From positions 1 to 24,835 of the forward strand of contig URIA01000033.1 in the NCBI GenBank assembly GCA_900547765.1: 24,835 bases of DNA, written 5' to 3'. The position numbers were made by a program, and so were the translations under genes. The notes beneath the pieces were generated by a model. That model was not told the DNA's origin. It did not search any database and worked only from the letters and a program-made list of their open reading frames with translations. Shown here piece after piece: positions 7,806 through 15,353 of the stretch. The DNA is from an uncultured Collinsella sp. (lineage in GTDB: Bacteria; Actinomycetota; Coriobacteriia; Coriobacteriales; Coriobacteriaceae). Within the stretch, counting starts at the first letter, position 1; each line of letters begins with the position of its first letter.

Positions 7806-7849
7806 CAGATAAAACCTGCCAAAATAAACCTGTCCCTTTTTGGCAGGTT
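7806..7849 (-). repeat. 44-nt 3'-UTR repeat, copy C (after the carD-like gene)
   Basis: The consensus copy of the repeat seen at 5830 and 6599, here on the minus strand. It begins AACCTGCC at the last two bases of the carD-like TAA stop, contains GGGACAGG and TTTTGGCAGG and ends TTTTATCTG. It lies between stop codon and terminator, as do the other two copies. Confidence 0.85.
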
Positions 7850-8333
7850 AGTTAAGGGCGGCTTGGGCTAGGCGGGCTTCGGCGGCCTCCTCGGTGACAC
7901 CAAGGGCCACGGCGAACTCCTCGATGGAGCGGCGTTTGGCCTCCTTGAGTACGCGCATGTAGTAGGAGCTGGGTTTTTTATCAGCTTCCTCGGCCTGGCG
8001 AATGCGGTGCATCATGGTCTTTGCCACGCGGACCGTCTCGGGCGCACCCAGCTTGAGCTGCTGCTTAAAGTGCGTCTCCTCAAGCGAGCTGTTGCGCTCG
8101 GTAAAGGTGTCGCACTCCAGCTCGTCATAGTGGCTCAGCAGGTGCTCGGCATCTTGCTGCGAGATGGCGGCGTGCAAACGGTCGGCCTGCGCCACGGGGT
8201 ACATGAGGATCGTCTGCGCATGTCCCTGCTTGGTCTCGAGCAGTAGCATGGGCTGCGGTGTGTCGTCCCTAAAACCGACGACGGTGCAGACTCCCTGACC
8301 CGGATGAATGACGTGTTGACCGATTGAGAACAT
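7848..8333 (-). CDS. CarD-family transcriptional regulator
   Basis: The 161-aa protein starts with the CarD/CdnL/TRCF RNA-polymerase interaction domain (FSIGQHVIHPGQGVCTVVGF, a Tudor-like fold, about residues 1-60) followed by a mostly helical C-terminal part with KAEEADK/KEAKRRSIEEF-type charged helices. Proteins of this family bind the RNAP beta subunit and stabilise the open complex at rRNA and other promoters. The start at 8333 has GGAGGT 7 nt upstream. The length matches typical CarD. It is transcribed away from argS, and a dyad ATACG-6-CGTAT (8348-8363) lies just upstream of its ribosome site, where an autoregulatory factor could bind. The promoter cannot be fixed with confidence. Confidence 0.88.
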   Translation of the reverse strand: MFSIGQHVIHPGQGVCTVVGFRDDTPQPMLLLETKQGHAQTILMYPVAQADRLHAAISQQDAEHLLSHYDELECDTFTERNSSLEETHFKQQLKLGAPETVRVAKTMMHRIRQAEEADKKPSSYYMRVLKEAKRRSIEEFAVALGVTEEAAEARLAQAALN

Positions 8334-8579
8334 GCTACCTCCAACTTATACGAATTTACGTATGTCTAGAATAACACGCTGACGTGCGCAAACCCTTACT
8401 TTATGCAGGAAAAGCACACAACTCCGATAGGTAAGAGTATTCGATAACAGGCGCAGCTCATTCACACCTTTATGCATTTTCAACGCCTGCATAATCTGCA
8501 GGCAGACTGGCATCTTTGAGTGACTCCATACAAGCTGTAGTCAATTTTGTGCATATGCAATATCGATTGGCTTTACCCT
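8334..8579. promoter_or_regulatory. Divergent carD/argS upstream region with three dyads
   Basis: No gene is supported here. Three symmetrical sites are visible: ATACG-6-CGTAT (8348-8363) next to the carD-like ribosome site, GCCTGCA-5-TGCAGGC (8485-8503), and the perfect palindrome TGCATATGCA (8550-8559). They are candidate regulator sites. The region is less GC-rich than the genes, as expected for a promoter region. Confidence 0.4.
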
Positions 8580-8608
8580 GCGACAGTGCCCGTCGCTTGT
8601 GATAGAGT
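8580..8608 (+). promoter_or_regulatory. Candidate argS promoter
   Basis: GCGACA (8580-8585) is followed after 17 nt by TAGAGT (8603-8608), about 68 nt upstream of the argS start. Spacing is ideal but each box matches the consensus at only about four of six positions. Confidence 0.45.
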
Positions 8609-8675
8609 GCTACAAACTCTGGCTTTTGCCCTACGAGTGACCAAGAGCTCGGGGGCTTTAACACAAGGAGGATCT

Positions 8676-10529
8676 ATGCCCGAGAAGATTGAAGAGCTGG
8701 TACGCGCTGCGCTTGCTGCGGCCCAGGAGGCCGGCGACCTTTCCGCATTTGAACTTGACGATTGCGCTATCGAGCGACCGGCTGACACTTCTCATGGCGA
8801 GTGGACCTCTACCATGGCCCTGAAGTCCGCCAAGCTGGCCCATTGCGCCCCGCGCAAGATCGCCGAGGCCATCGTTGCCCATATGCCCGAGGACCCCGCG
8901 ATCGAGAAGGTCGAGATCGCAGGCCCCGGCTTCATCAACTTCTACCTCTCCGTTGCCGTCAAGAATGCCATCTTTGGCGAGGCTCGCGAGAAGGGCATGG
9001 ACTTCGCTAAGTCCAACGTCGGTGGTGGCCTGAAGACCCAGGTCGAGTTCGTTTCCGCCAACCCCGTCGGCCCCATGCACATCGGCCACGGCCGCTGGGC
9101 CGCGCTGGGCGATTCGCTCTGCCGTGTTATGGACCACGCCGGTTACGACATCCAGCGTGAGTTCTACATCAACGACCACGGCTCTCAGATGAACACCTTC
9201 GGCAACTCCATCAGCACGCGCTATATGCAGCTTGCCGATATCATCGCCAAGCAGGGCGTGGACATCGATGAGGCTCACAAGATTCTGATCGCCGACCGCG
9301 ATGCCTTTGTCGCCGACGAGAACGACGAGCGCCCCGAGACCCATCCGTATCAGGACAACTTTGCCGAGACCCTGGGCAAGGACTCCTACGGCGGCGACTA
9401 CATCATCGACGAGGCTGCCGAGTTCTGGCGCACCGACGGCGACAAGTGGGTCGAGGCCGATCCGCAGGAGCGCATGGAGAGCTTCCGTGAGCGCGGCTAC
9501 GTAAAGATGGTCGACAACATGCGCGACCTCTGCCACGCCGTCAATTGCGACTTCGATCGTTGGTTCTCCGAGCGCTCGCTGTATGTGAAGGACACCGAGG
9601 GCGAGACTGCCGGCACTTCCGCCGTCGACCGCGCTTTTGAGAAGCTCGACAAGATGGGCTACCTCTACACCAAGGACGGCGCCCTGTGGTTCCGTTCCAC
9701 CGACCTGGGCGACGACAAGGACCGCGTCCTGATCAAGTCCGATGGCGAGTACACCTACTTCGCCTCCGACGTCGCCTATCACTGGGATAAGTTCCAGCGT
9801 GTCGACCATGTCATCGACATCTGGGGCGCTGACCATCACGGCTACATCGAGCGCGTCCGCTGCGTCTGCGACGCTCTCGGTTACCCCGGCAAGTTTGAGG
9901 TTCTGTTGGGCCAGCTCGTCAACCTGCTGCGCAACGGCAAGCCCGTCCGTATGTCCAAGCGCAAGGGCACCATGGTGACCCTGCAGGAGCTCGTCGACGA
10001 GGTCGGCTCCGACGCCGCTCGTTACACGCTCATCTCCAAGAGCTCCAACCAGATGGTCGACTTCGACATTGAGGCCGTTAAGAAGCGCGACAACTCCAAC
10101 CCGGTGTACTACGTGCAGTACGCTCACGCCCGCGTGTGCTCCATTCTGCGTCGTGCCGCTGACGTTACGCCCGAGCAGGCTGACGAGATGGGCATGAAGG
10201 CCGTCGCCGCCAAGGCCATCGGTGAGAACGTCGATTACTCGCTGCTGACCGACCCGACCGAGCTCGCCCTTTCGCGTAAGCTCAACGAGCTCACCGACCT
10301 CATCGCCAGCTGTGCTCGCGACCGCGCTCCGTTCCGTCTGACGCACTTTGCCGAGGAGCTCGCCGGCGACTTCCACAGCTTCTACGCTGCCTGCCAGGTT
10401 CTGCCGAGCGAGGGCCGTCCCGTCGACCCCGAGCTTTCGCGCGCCCGTCTGGCCGCTTGCGACGCCGTCCGCGTGACGCTCGCCCTGGTGCTCACCCTCG
10501 TTGGCGTTTCTGCGCCCGAGCAGATGTAA
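8676..10529 (+). CDS. argS: Arginyl-tRNA synthetase
   Basis: This 617-aa class I synthetase charges tRNA-Arg with arginine. It shows the N-terminal additional domain, the ATP-binding signature HIGH at residues 135-138 (PMHIGHGRWAALGDS), the KMSKS-equivalent MSKRK at 426-430 (RMSKRKGTMVTL), and the DALR-type anticodon-binding domain at the end (REL...ARLAACDAVRVTLALVLTLVGV). The ATG at 8676 is chosen for its strong ACAAGGAGGATCT site; the open frame continues upstream to 8547 but that part has no homology and no ribosome site. Codon use is strongly biased to C-ending codons, as expected for a highly expressed gene. A terminator follows 45 nt after the stop. Confidence 0.97.
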   Translation: MPEKIEELVRAALAAAQEAGDLSAFELDDCAIERPADTSHGEWTSTMALKSAKLAHCAPRKIAEAIVAHMPEDPAIEKVEIAGPGFINFYLSVAVKNAIFGEAREKGMDFAKSNVGGGLKTQVEFVSANPVGPMHIGHGRWAALGDSLCRVMDHAGYDIQREFYINDHGSQMNTFGNSISTRYMQLADIIAKQGVDIDEAHKILIADRDAFVADENDERPETHPYQDNFAETLGKDSYGGDYIIDEAAEFWRTDGDKWVEADPQERMESFRERGYVKMVDNMRDLCHAVNCDFDRWFSERSLYVKDTEGETAGTSAVDRAFEKLDKMGYLYTKDGALWFRSTDLGDDKDRVLIKSDGEYTYFASDVAYHWDKFQRVDHVIDIWGADHHGYIERVRCVCDALGYPGKFEVLLGQLVNLLRNGKPVRMSKRKGTMVTLQELVDEVGSDAARYTLISKSSNQMVDFDIEAVKKRDNSNPVYYVQYAHARVCSILRRAADVTPEQADEMGMKAVAAKAIGENVDYSLLTDPTELALSRKLNELTDLIASCARDRAPFRLTHFAEELAGDFHSFYAACQVLPSEGRPVDPELSRARLAACDAVRVTLALVLTLVGVSAPEQM

Positions 10530-10574
10530 TCTGCGAGTCATTTGACCGTGCAGACTTGGTTTAACTAAGCCTTG

Positions 10575-10608
10575 AAAGCCCGATCTCCCACGGAGGTCGG
10601 GCTTTTTT
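10575..10608 (+). terminator. Rho-independent terminator of argS
   Basis: AAAGCCCGATCTC pairs with the GAGGTCGGGCTTTTTT side, with one G-U pair, a short loop and a six-T tail. Confidence 0.9.
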
Positions 10609-10652
10609 GCAAACGCCGACGTATTGACGAATTTGGAACTGCTGGAAATACG

Positions 10653-10802
10653 AAACTATGTCGATTTACTACGATGAATTGAGGTATTCCAACCACGCCG
10701 GCTTTTCGCTAAAAAGTGCAAGGCATCTACCTGCGGTTTTAGTTCAACAAGTTTCGGAGTGGTCGCGGTTGAGCGATTCATCGTAGTAAACCGCCATAGT
10801 TT
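10653..10802. repeat. Long inverted repeat (27-nt arms, 96-nt spacer), MITE-like or structured RNA
   Basis: The arms 10653-10679 and 10776-10802 are inverted copies matching at 25 of 27 positions: AAACTATG, three bases around CG, then TTTACTACGATGAAT. The interior has weaker symmetry (AACCACGCC against the complement of GGAGTGGTC). It lies between the argS terminator and the rho upstream region and codes for nothing recognisable. The element type is unknown. Confidence 0.65.
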
Positions 10803-10835
10803 TGGCGGGGGCAGTCAGATTTGTGGGTGTTAAAC

Positions 10836-10890
10836 CAAAGAGTGTCCCTTTTGACTAGTCGTTTAAGAACGTCCCCAATGACTAAGTTGC
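10836..10890 (+). repeat. Composite REP-like repeat, two GTCCC units with TGACTA tails
   Basis: Starts CAAAGAGTGTCCC and continues to AAGAACGTCCCC and TGACTAAG. The two GTCCC heads begin at 10844 and 10871, exactly 27 nt apart as in the element at 3069-3122, and the bases before each head match that element. The tails are different (TTTTGACTAG and AATGACTAAG). The last bases overlap the proposed -35 of the rho promoter. Confidence 0.65.
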
Positions 10891-10914
10891 AGGTGGCGGC
10901 GGTTGTGTTACACT
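10887..10914 (+). promoter_or_regulatory. Candidate rho promoter (extended -10)
   Basis: TTGCAG (10887-10892), 16-nt spacer, TACACT (10909-10914) preceded by TGT, an extended -10. It lies about 140 nt upstream of the rho start, leaving a long leader. Confidence 0.5.
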
Positions 10915-10959
10915 AACGCTGCGTATATGACGCAAATATCTCGATACAGATCAATGATG

Positions 10960-11033
10960 TCCGTCGGTATTTGACGGAGCTAGACTGTTTAGCCGCCCTG
11001 AAGGTTTATGCAGGGAGCATGTGATCACAGGGC
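10960..11033 (+). promoter_or_regulatory. Structured rho 5' leader
   Basis: Successive potential stems are TCCGTC/GACGGA (10960-10965, 10973-10978), GCTA/TAGC (10979-10982, 10990-10993), and CCCTG/CAGGG (10996-11000, 11011-11015). The last competes with GCCCTG/CAGGGC (10995-11000, 11028-11033). rho is known to be autogenously attenuated in enterobacteria; a similar role here is an inference. Confidence 0.4.
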
Positions 11034-11058
11034 TTGAAAAGAAAGTTGAGCAAACACT

Positions 11059-13632
11059 GTGTCTGATCAACAGCAAGAAAACGAAATAACGACGACGCAG
11101 GCCGCTCCCGCTGCACCGGTTGCGTCGGACCAGGTTGCGGCGCCCGCGCAAGTCTCGGCTCCTGAGACGCCTAAGGCTGCTTCGACGCCTACGCCTGTAG
11201 CGGCTGAGAAGGCCGTGCCTGCAACTGGTGAGGAGGCTGCTCCGGCAAAGCCCAAGCGCATGCGCCGCACGACCAAGCCTGCCACTGACGGCGAGGAGGT
11301 CACCAAGCCCAAGCGCCGTACCACGCGCACGACGCGCGCCAAGCGCACCGTTGCAGCTGACTCCTCGGCGCCGATTTCCGATGAGGTCGCGCAGGCACGT
11401 GCGTTGGCGCAGATTAGCGAGGCTCAGGTGGTGCGTGCCCGCCGTCGTGCTGCCGAGCGCGAGGCCGCGGCTCTGACCGAGCTTGCAGCTCCGTCTGTGC
11501 CCGAGACGCCTGCCGCCACCGAGACCCCTGCCGCCGACCTGCCGACCGAGAAGCCGGCAACGCGCACACGCCGTCGCACGGCTGTTAAGGCCGAGCAGGT
11601 TGCTGAACAGGTAACCCCCGAGCTCACTGAGGCTTCGGTCCGTTCCACGGCAGGGGAGGGCGCATCGCCTGCTGAGCACGCTGCGTCTGTCGAGGCCAGC
11701 GAAGTTCCCGTTGTCGATCCGGCTTTGCGCCCGCACCGTCGCGGTCGCAAGCCCAAGGCCTTCGTCGAGGCAGAGAAGGCCGCAGCCGCAGCCGCAGCTG
11801 CTCGGGATGCTGCGGCGACCGCCGAGTCTGCAACTGCTGCCGATGCACCCGTTCAGGATGCTACGACTTCCGAGGCCGCTCCCGCCGATGCCGAGCCCGC
11901 CGACGTCCGTCCTGGTCGCAGCCATCGTACTGCTGCTAAGCGCACGTCCAAGGCCAAGGCTGCCAAGAAGGGTGCGTCCGAGGATTCCGCCGAGACGACC
12001 GCCGATGCATCGACTGATGCCGCCGAGCCCCAAGACGTCGAACAGTCTGCGTCCGAGAAGCCCAAGCGCGGTCGTAAGAAGTCCGCTAAGGCCAAGGCGT
12101 CCGAGCAGCAGGCTGATGCCGAAGCGCAGATTGATTCCGGCGCCGAGGCCAATGACGCCGCTGCGGCCAATGCCGGCGCCGCCGCAACCGATGGTGCCGC
12201 CCCCTCTGAGGGCGAAGACGGCACTCGTTCCAACCGTCGCCAGCACAAGCGCAACGAGGAGCGCAACGATCGCAAGGACGAGCGCAACAACGACCGTCGC
12301 AACCGTCAGCGCGATCGCAAACAGCGCAACAAGGAGCGCAACGCCGCCCCCACCGAGCCCACGCTTTCGCGTGAGGAGCTCGCTGCCATGAAGGTCGCCG
12401 AACTGCGCGAGAAGGCCAAGGAGTTCGAGATCGAGACGACCGGCAAGAAGAAAGCCGAGCTCGTCGAGGAGATCTACGTCACCGCCGCGAAGGCAGAGGG
12501 CTTCCGCGACATCAAGGGCATTCTGCAGATTCGCCCGGACTGCTCCGGCATCATCCACGCCCATGGCTACATGAAGTCCAACGACGACGCCTTCGTGCCC
12601 GCCTACCTCATCCGCTCCGCGCGCCTGCGCACGGGCGACGTCATCGAGGGCTCGCTGCGTCCTTCGCGCGGCGGCGACAAGCGCGCCGGCCTCGCCAAAA
12701 TCACGACCGTCAACGGTCTGGACCCCGAGCAGATTCGCAACCGTCCCAAGTTCGGCGACCTCACCCCGGTCTATCCCAATGAGCCGCTGCGCATGGAGCA
12801 CGGCAAGGACTCCATTACCGGTCGCGCAATCGACATCGTGTCGCCGATCGGCAAGGGTCAGCGTGGCCTGATCGTGTCCCCGCCCAAGGCCGGCAAGACC
12901 ACGATCCTCAAGAAGATCTGCCAGTCTATCTCGATTAACAACCCCGAGGTACACCTCATCTGCCTGCTCGTCGACGAGCGCCCCGAAGAGGTCACTGATA
13001 TGCAGCGTTCCATCAAGGGCGAGGTTGTGGCGTCGACCTTCGATATGCCCGCCGACAACCACACTCGCGTGGCAGAGCTCGTTATCGAGCGCGCCAAGCG
13101 CATCGTGGAACTGGGCGGCGATGTTGTGGTGGTGCTCGACTCCATTACGCGTCTTGCCCGCGCCTACAACTTGGCGGCGCCCGCCTCGGGCCGCATCCTT
13201 TCGGGCGGCGTCGATTCGGCGGCCCTGTATCCTCCCAAGCGCTTCCTGGGCGCAGCCCGTAATATCGAGAACGGTGGCTCGCTCACCATCCTGGCCTCTG
13301 CCCTCATCGACACCGGTTCCAAGATGGACGAGGTCATCTTTGAGGAGTTCAAGGGCACCGGCAACATGGAGCTTAAGCTCGACCGCGACCTGGCCGACCG
13401 TCGCATCTTCCCGGCTATCGACCCCGTTGCCTCCGGTACGCGTAATGAGGACCTGTTGGTCGACGAGCAGATGCGTCCGTTTGTCTTTGGTCTGCGTCGC
13501 ATTCTTGCCGGCATGAACAACACCGAGCGCGCAGCCGCATCGTTTATCAAGGGTCTTAAGGGCACCAACACCAACCAGGAGTTCCTGGTGCGTTCGGCTA
13601 AAAAACACAGCGACTACGAGCAGACGTTCTAG
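11059..13632 (+). CDS. rho: Transcription termination factor Rho with long disordered N-terminal extension
   Basis: This 857-aa protein is twice the length of E. coli Rho (419 aa). Residues 1 to about 390 are low-complexity Ala/Pro/Glu/Lys/Arg-rich sequence with repeated basic patches (KPKRMRRTTK, KPKRRTTRTTRAKR, RPHRRGRKPKAF, KPKRGRKKSAKAK), then a highly charged Arg/Asn/Asp run (about 392-428). The conserved factor starts near 435: Rho N-terminal helical domain (LSREELAAMKVAELREKAKE), RNA-binding cold-shock-like domain (GILQIRPDCSGIIHAHGYM), and the RecA-like ATPase with Walker A PKAGKT at 609-614 (K613), the Walker B VVVVLDSITRLARAYN and the Q/R loops. The homohexamer translocates on RNA and releases transcripts. 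Actinobacterial Rho proteins often carry such insertions, which widen RNA binding. The start is a GTG at 11059 with only a weak ribosome site. Confidence 0.95.
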   Translation: MSDQQQENEITTTQAAPAAPVASDQVAAPAQVSAPETPKAASTPTPVAAEKAVPATGEEAAPAKPKRMRRTTKPATDGEEVTKPKRRTTRTTRAKRTVAADSSAPISDEVAQARALAQISEAQVVRARRRAAEREAAALTELAAPSVPETPAATETPAADLPTEKPATRTRRRTAVKAEQVAEQVTPELTEASVRSTAGEGASPAEHAASVEASEVPVVDPALRPHRRGRKPKAFVEAEKAAAAAAAARDAAATAESATAADAPVQDATTSEAAPADAEPADVRPGRSHRTAAKRTSKAKAAKKGASEDSAETTADASTDAAEPQDVEQSASEKPKRGRKKSAKAKASEQQADAEAQIDSGAEANDAAAANAGAAATDGAAPSEGEDGTRSNRRQHKRNEERNDRKDERNNDRRNRQRDRKQRNKERNAAPTEPTLSREELAAMKVAELREKAKEFEIETTGKKKAELVEEIYVTAAKAEGFRDIKGILQIRPDCSGIIHAHGYMKSNDDAFVPAYLIRSARLRTGDVIEGSLRPSRGGDKRAGLAKITTVNGLDPEQIRNRPKFGDLTPVYPNEPLRMEHGKDSITGRAIDIVSPIGKGQRGLIVSPPKAGKTTILKKICQSISINNPEVHLICLLVDERPEEVTDMQRSIKGEVVASTFDMPADNHTRVAELVIERAKRIVELGGDVVVVLDSITRLARAYNLAAPASGRILSGGVDSAALYPPKRFLGAARNIENGGSLTILASALIDTGSKMDEVIFEEFKGTGNMELKLDRDLADRRIFPAIDPVASGTRNEDLLVDEQMRPFVFGLRRILAGMNNTERAAASFIKGLKGTNTNQEFLVRSAKKHSDYEQTF

Positions 13633-13670
13633 GTTGTCATCCACGCGCAGCGATAGTCATCAATGCGATA

Positions 13671-13702
13671 AAGGGTCGGGGCTTTGAGCCTCGGCCCTTT
13701 TC
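13671..13702 (+). terminator. Terminator of rho
   Basis: AAGGGTCGGGGC pairs with GCCTCGGCCCTT with two G-U pairs around a 5-nt loop, then a T run. It is 38 nt after the stop codon. Confidence 0.8.
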
Positions 13703-13780
13703 CATATCGCCGCTCCGCGCTTATTTTTAACCATAAGAACGACGAGCAGCAGGTTTCCCGTTTCAATCCGATATCGTCGC

Positions 13781-13809
13781 TTGCAATCGACAGGGCGGTT
13801 TCGCATAAT
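13781..13809 (+). promoter_or_regulatory. Promoter of the two-TM protein / VanZ unit
   Basis: TTGCAA (13781-13786), exactly 17 nt, CATAAT (13804-13809). This is one of the best sigma-70-type matches in the window. It leaves a leader of about 130 nt containing a small hairpin GGGGC-ATA-GCCCC (13867-13879). The rest of 13703-13945 shows no gene. Confidence 0.65.
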
Positions 13810-13945
13810 AGCTTTTAAGCTTCGCGACGGAAAACGCAGATGAAACGAACCATATACCGTTGCTTTGGGGCATAGCCCCGCTTCATCTTCTCTCGCGCAG
13901 CCAACTGAATGATGCGATTTGGGTGCTGGAAGATGGGGAGAGCTC

Positions 13946-15346
13946 ATGGCTTCTTCTGATGCAACACAACGAGCAGTCCTTGCCGGACTTTCGTGCGGGA
14001 TCGGCCTTGCCGCTCCCGTGGTTATGTATGCCGCGACGCTACCGTTTTCGTCGGTGAACGAGACGGTCGTGGCGGGTGCGGTTCCCTTCGCCGTGGGCGC
14101 GGTGGCGGGCGTGGGTATCTATGCCGCCTCGCTGGGTATCTCCGAGTACCGTGCGCAGCGCGAAGAGCGTCTGTTCCAGCCCGATGCCATGGGCGGTGCC
14201 GCCAATCTCAATCAGCATCAAAGCGAGTTCAAGACCGCCTCGATTCCAGCTCAGCAGCAGGATGCTACTCCTTTCACTGCGGCTTCTGCTTCTCAGACTC
14301 AGCCGGAGCAGTCTACCTCGGCATTCCTTTCTGGCCTGACCGGTGCCTTCCAGCGTCGTCATGCCGATGATGGCGTTCCCACCATCGCTCGTGCCGCAGA
14401 CGCCATGGACGAGGCCGAGGCATGGTCCATGATCGATAGCATGCTCGACGACGATTCGCCGGTGAGCTGCGACCCTGCGCGCTCACGCGACGTCTATCAG
14501 GTCGCCATCGAAGAGCTTACCAACGGTGGCCAGACCGGCTCTTACAACCGCGACGACATCGCTGCCGCCGCGCGCGCCGTGTCGGGCTCCCAGGCCGCCC
14601 CTGCGGGCAGCACGGCGGCTTTCGTGGCACTCGTCGCCAATGCGGCAGCCAGCAATGCCTACAGCGCTGCCTCCACGGACGCGAACGCCCCTGCCGGCGC
14701 TTCGTACGCCGACGAAGCCATGGCTGCCGACGAGGAGGCCGTTGCCGCTCGCCGTGCCGCCGAAAGTTCGCTGTGGGGTGCCCCCGCTCAGCAACAGGCG
14801 GCTGAGGCTGCGCCGTACAACGCGAATCTTGCCAGCATGCCCATCATCTCCGACGCCGCGGGCGTCGATCTCGACGATCTTGACGAGCCTGCTGCCATCA
14901 CCGCATCGATTGACGCCCAGGATCGCATCGACACCGGCGACCTTCCCGACGCTTCGCTTGAGGTTGATGTTCCCATGGCCGATTACTCAGGCCACGAGGA
15001 CATGTGGGCCGCCGCCTCCGCGATTCTGGATGAGATCGACGAGCCTGCCCCCGTTGCGGCTCCCGCTCCCGTCGCTGCCCCTCAACCTGCTTCTCCCGCC
15101 TATGTCGGCCGTCACAGCGCTGTGCTCCCCGAGGATACCGCCCGTATCTCGCGCGAGAGCATTGAGCGAGCCGAGGCTATTGCCGCCGGCATTATGGAAA
15201 ATCGTCGTCACGAGCGCGTCAATCAGATTCTCGAGGAAGAGATCGAGCGCCTGCAGTCCTCTACCGCCAAGCGTACGGGCCGTGCCTATCTGAGCGTTAT
15301 CGAGGGCGGTACCGCCAGCTTCGCGCCGCTCCGCGCGGAGGCATAA
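13946..15346 (+). CDS. Hypothetical membrane protein with two N-terminal TM helices and a long acidic cytoplasmic region
   Basis: The 466-aa product begins with two hydrophobic helices (about residues 10-33, LAGLSCGIGLAAPVVMYAA, and 41-64, VAGAVPFAVGAVAGVGIYAA) joined by a short loop. About 400 residues rich in Ala, Asp, Glu, Ser and Pro follow, with no recognisable domain apart from a charged helical stretch near the end (RRHERVNQILEEEIERLQS). The tail YLSVIEGGTASFAPL looks more ordered. The ATG at 13946 is preceded by GGGGAG; an in-frame TTG nine codons upstream is less likely. It is followed after only 7 nt by the VanZ-like gene, so the two are probably co-transcribed. I do not recognise a family. 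The layout suggests a membrane-anchored scaffold or cell-envelope protein, but that is a guess. Confidence 0.8.
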   Translation: MASSDATQRAVLAGLSCGIGLAAPVVMYAATLPFSSVNETVVAGAVPFAVGAVAGVGIYAASLGISEYRAQREERLFQPDAMGGAANLNQHQSEFKTASIPAQQQDATPFTAASASQTQPEQSTSAFLSGLTGAFQRRHADDGVPTIARAADAMDEAEAWSMIDSMLDDDSPVSCDPARSRDVYQVAIEELTNGGQTGSYNRDDIAAAARAVSGSQAAPAGSTAAFVALVANAAASNAYSAASTDANAPAGASYADEAMAADEEAVAARRAAESSLWGAPAQQQAAEAAPYNANLASMPIISDAAGVDLDDLDEPAAITASIDAQDRIDTGDLPDASLEVDVPMADYSGHEDMWAAASAILDEIDEPAPVAAPAPVAAPQPASPAYVGRHSAVLPEDTARISRESIERAEAIAAGIMENRRHERVNQILEEEIERLQSSTAKRTGRAYLSVIEGGTASFAPLRAEA

Positions 15347-15353
15347 CTTCTGC

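Noticed and set aside
8470..8664. 64-codon minus-strand frame upstream of argS
   Set aside because: It covers the argS promoter and leader, has no ribosome site and no recognisable pattern.
8658..10541. 627-aa open frame on the minus strand opposite argS
   Set aside because: A shadow of the strongly biased argS codons; its translation is Val/Leu/Gly/Asp-rich without motifs, while argS is unmistakable.
10951..13644. 897-aa open frame on the minus strand opposite rho
   Set aside because: It mirrors the rho coding frame and gives Leu/Gly/Arg-rich low-complexity protein. Long antisense frames are expected in GC-rich genes; the plus strand has clear Rho motifs.
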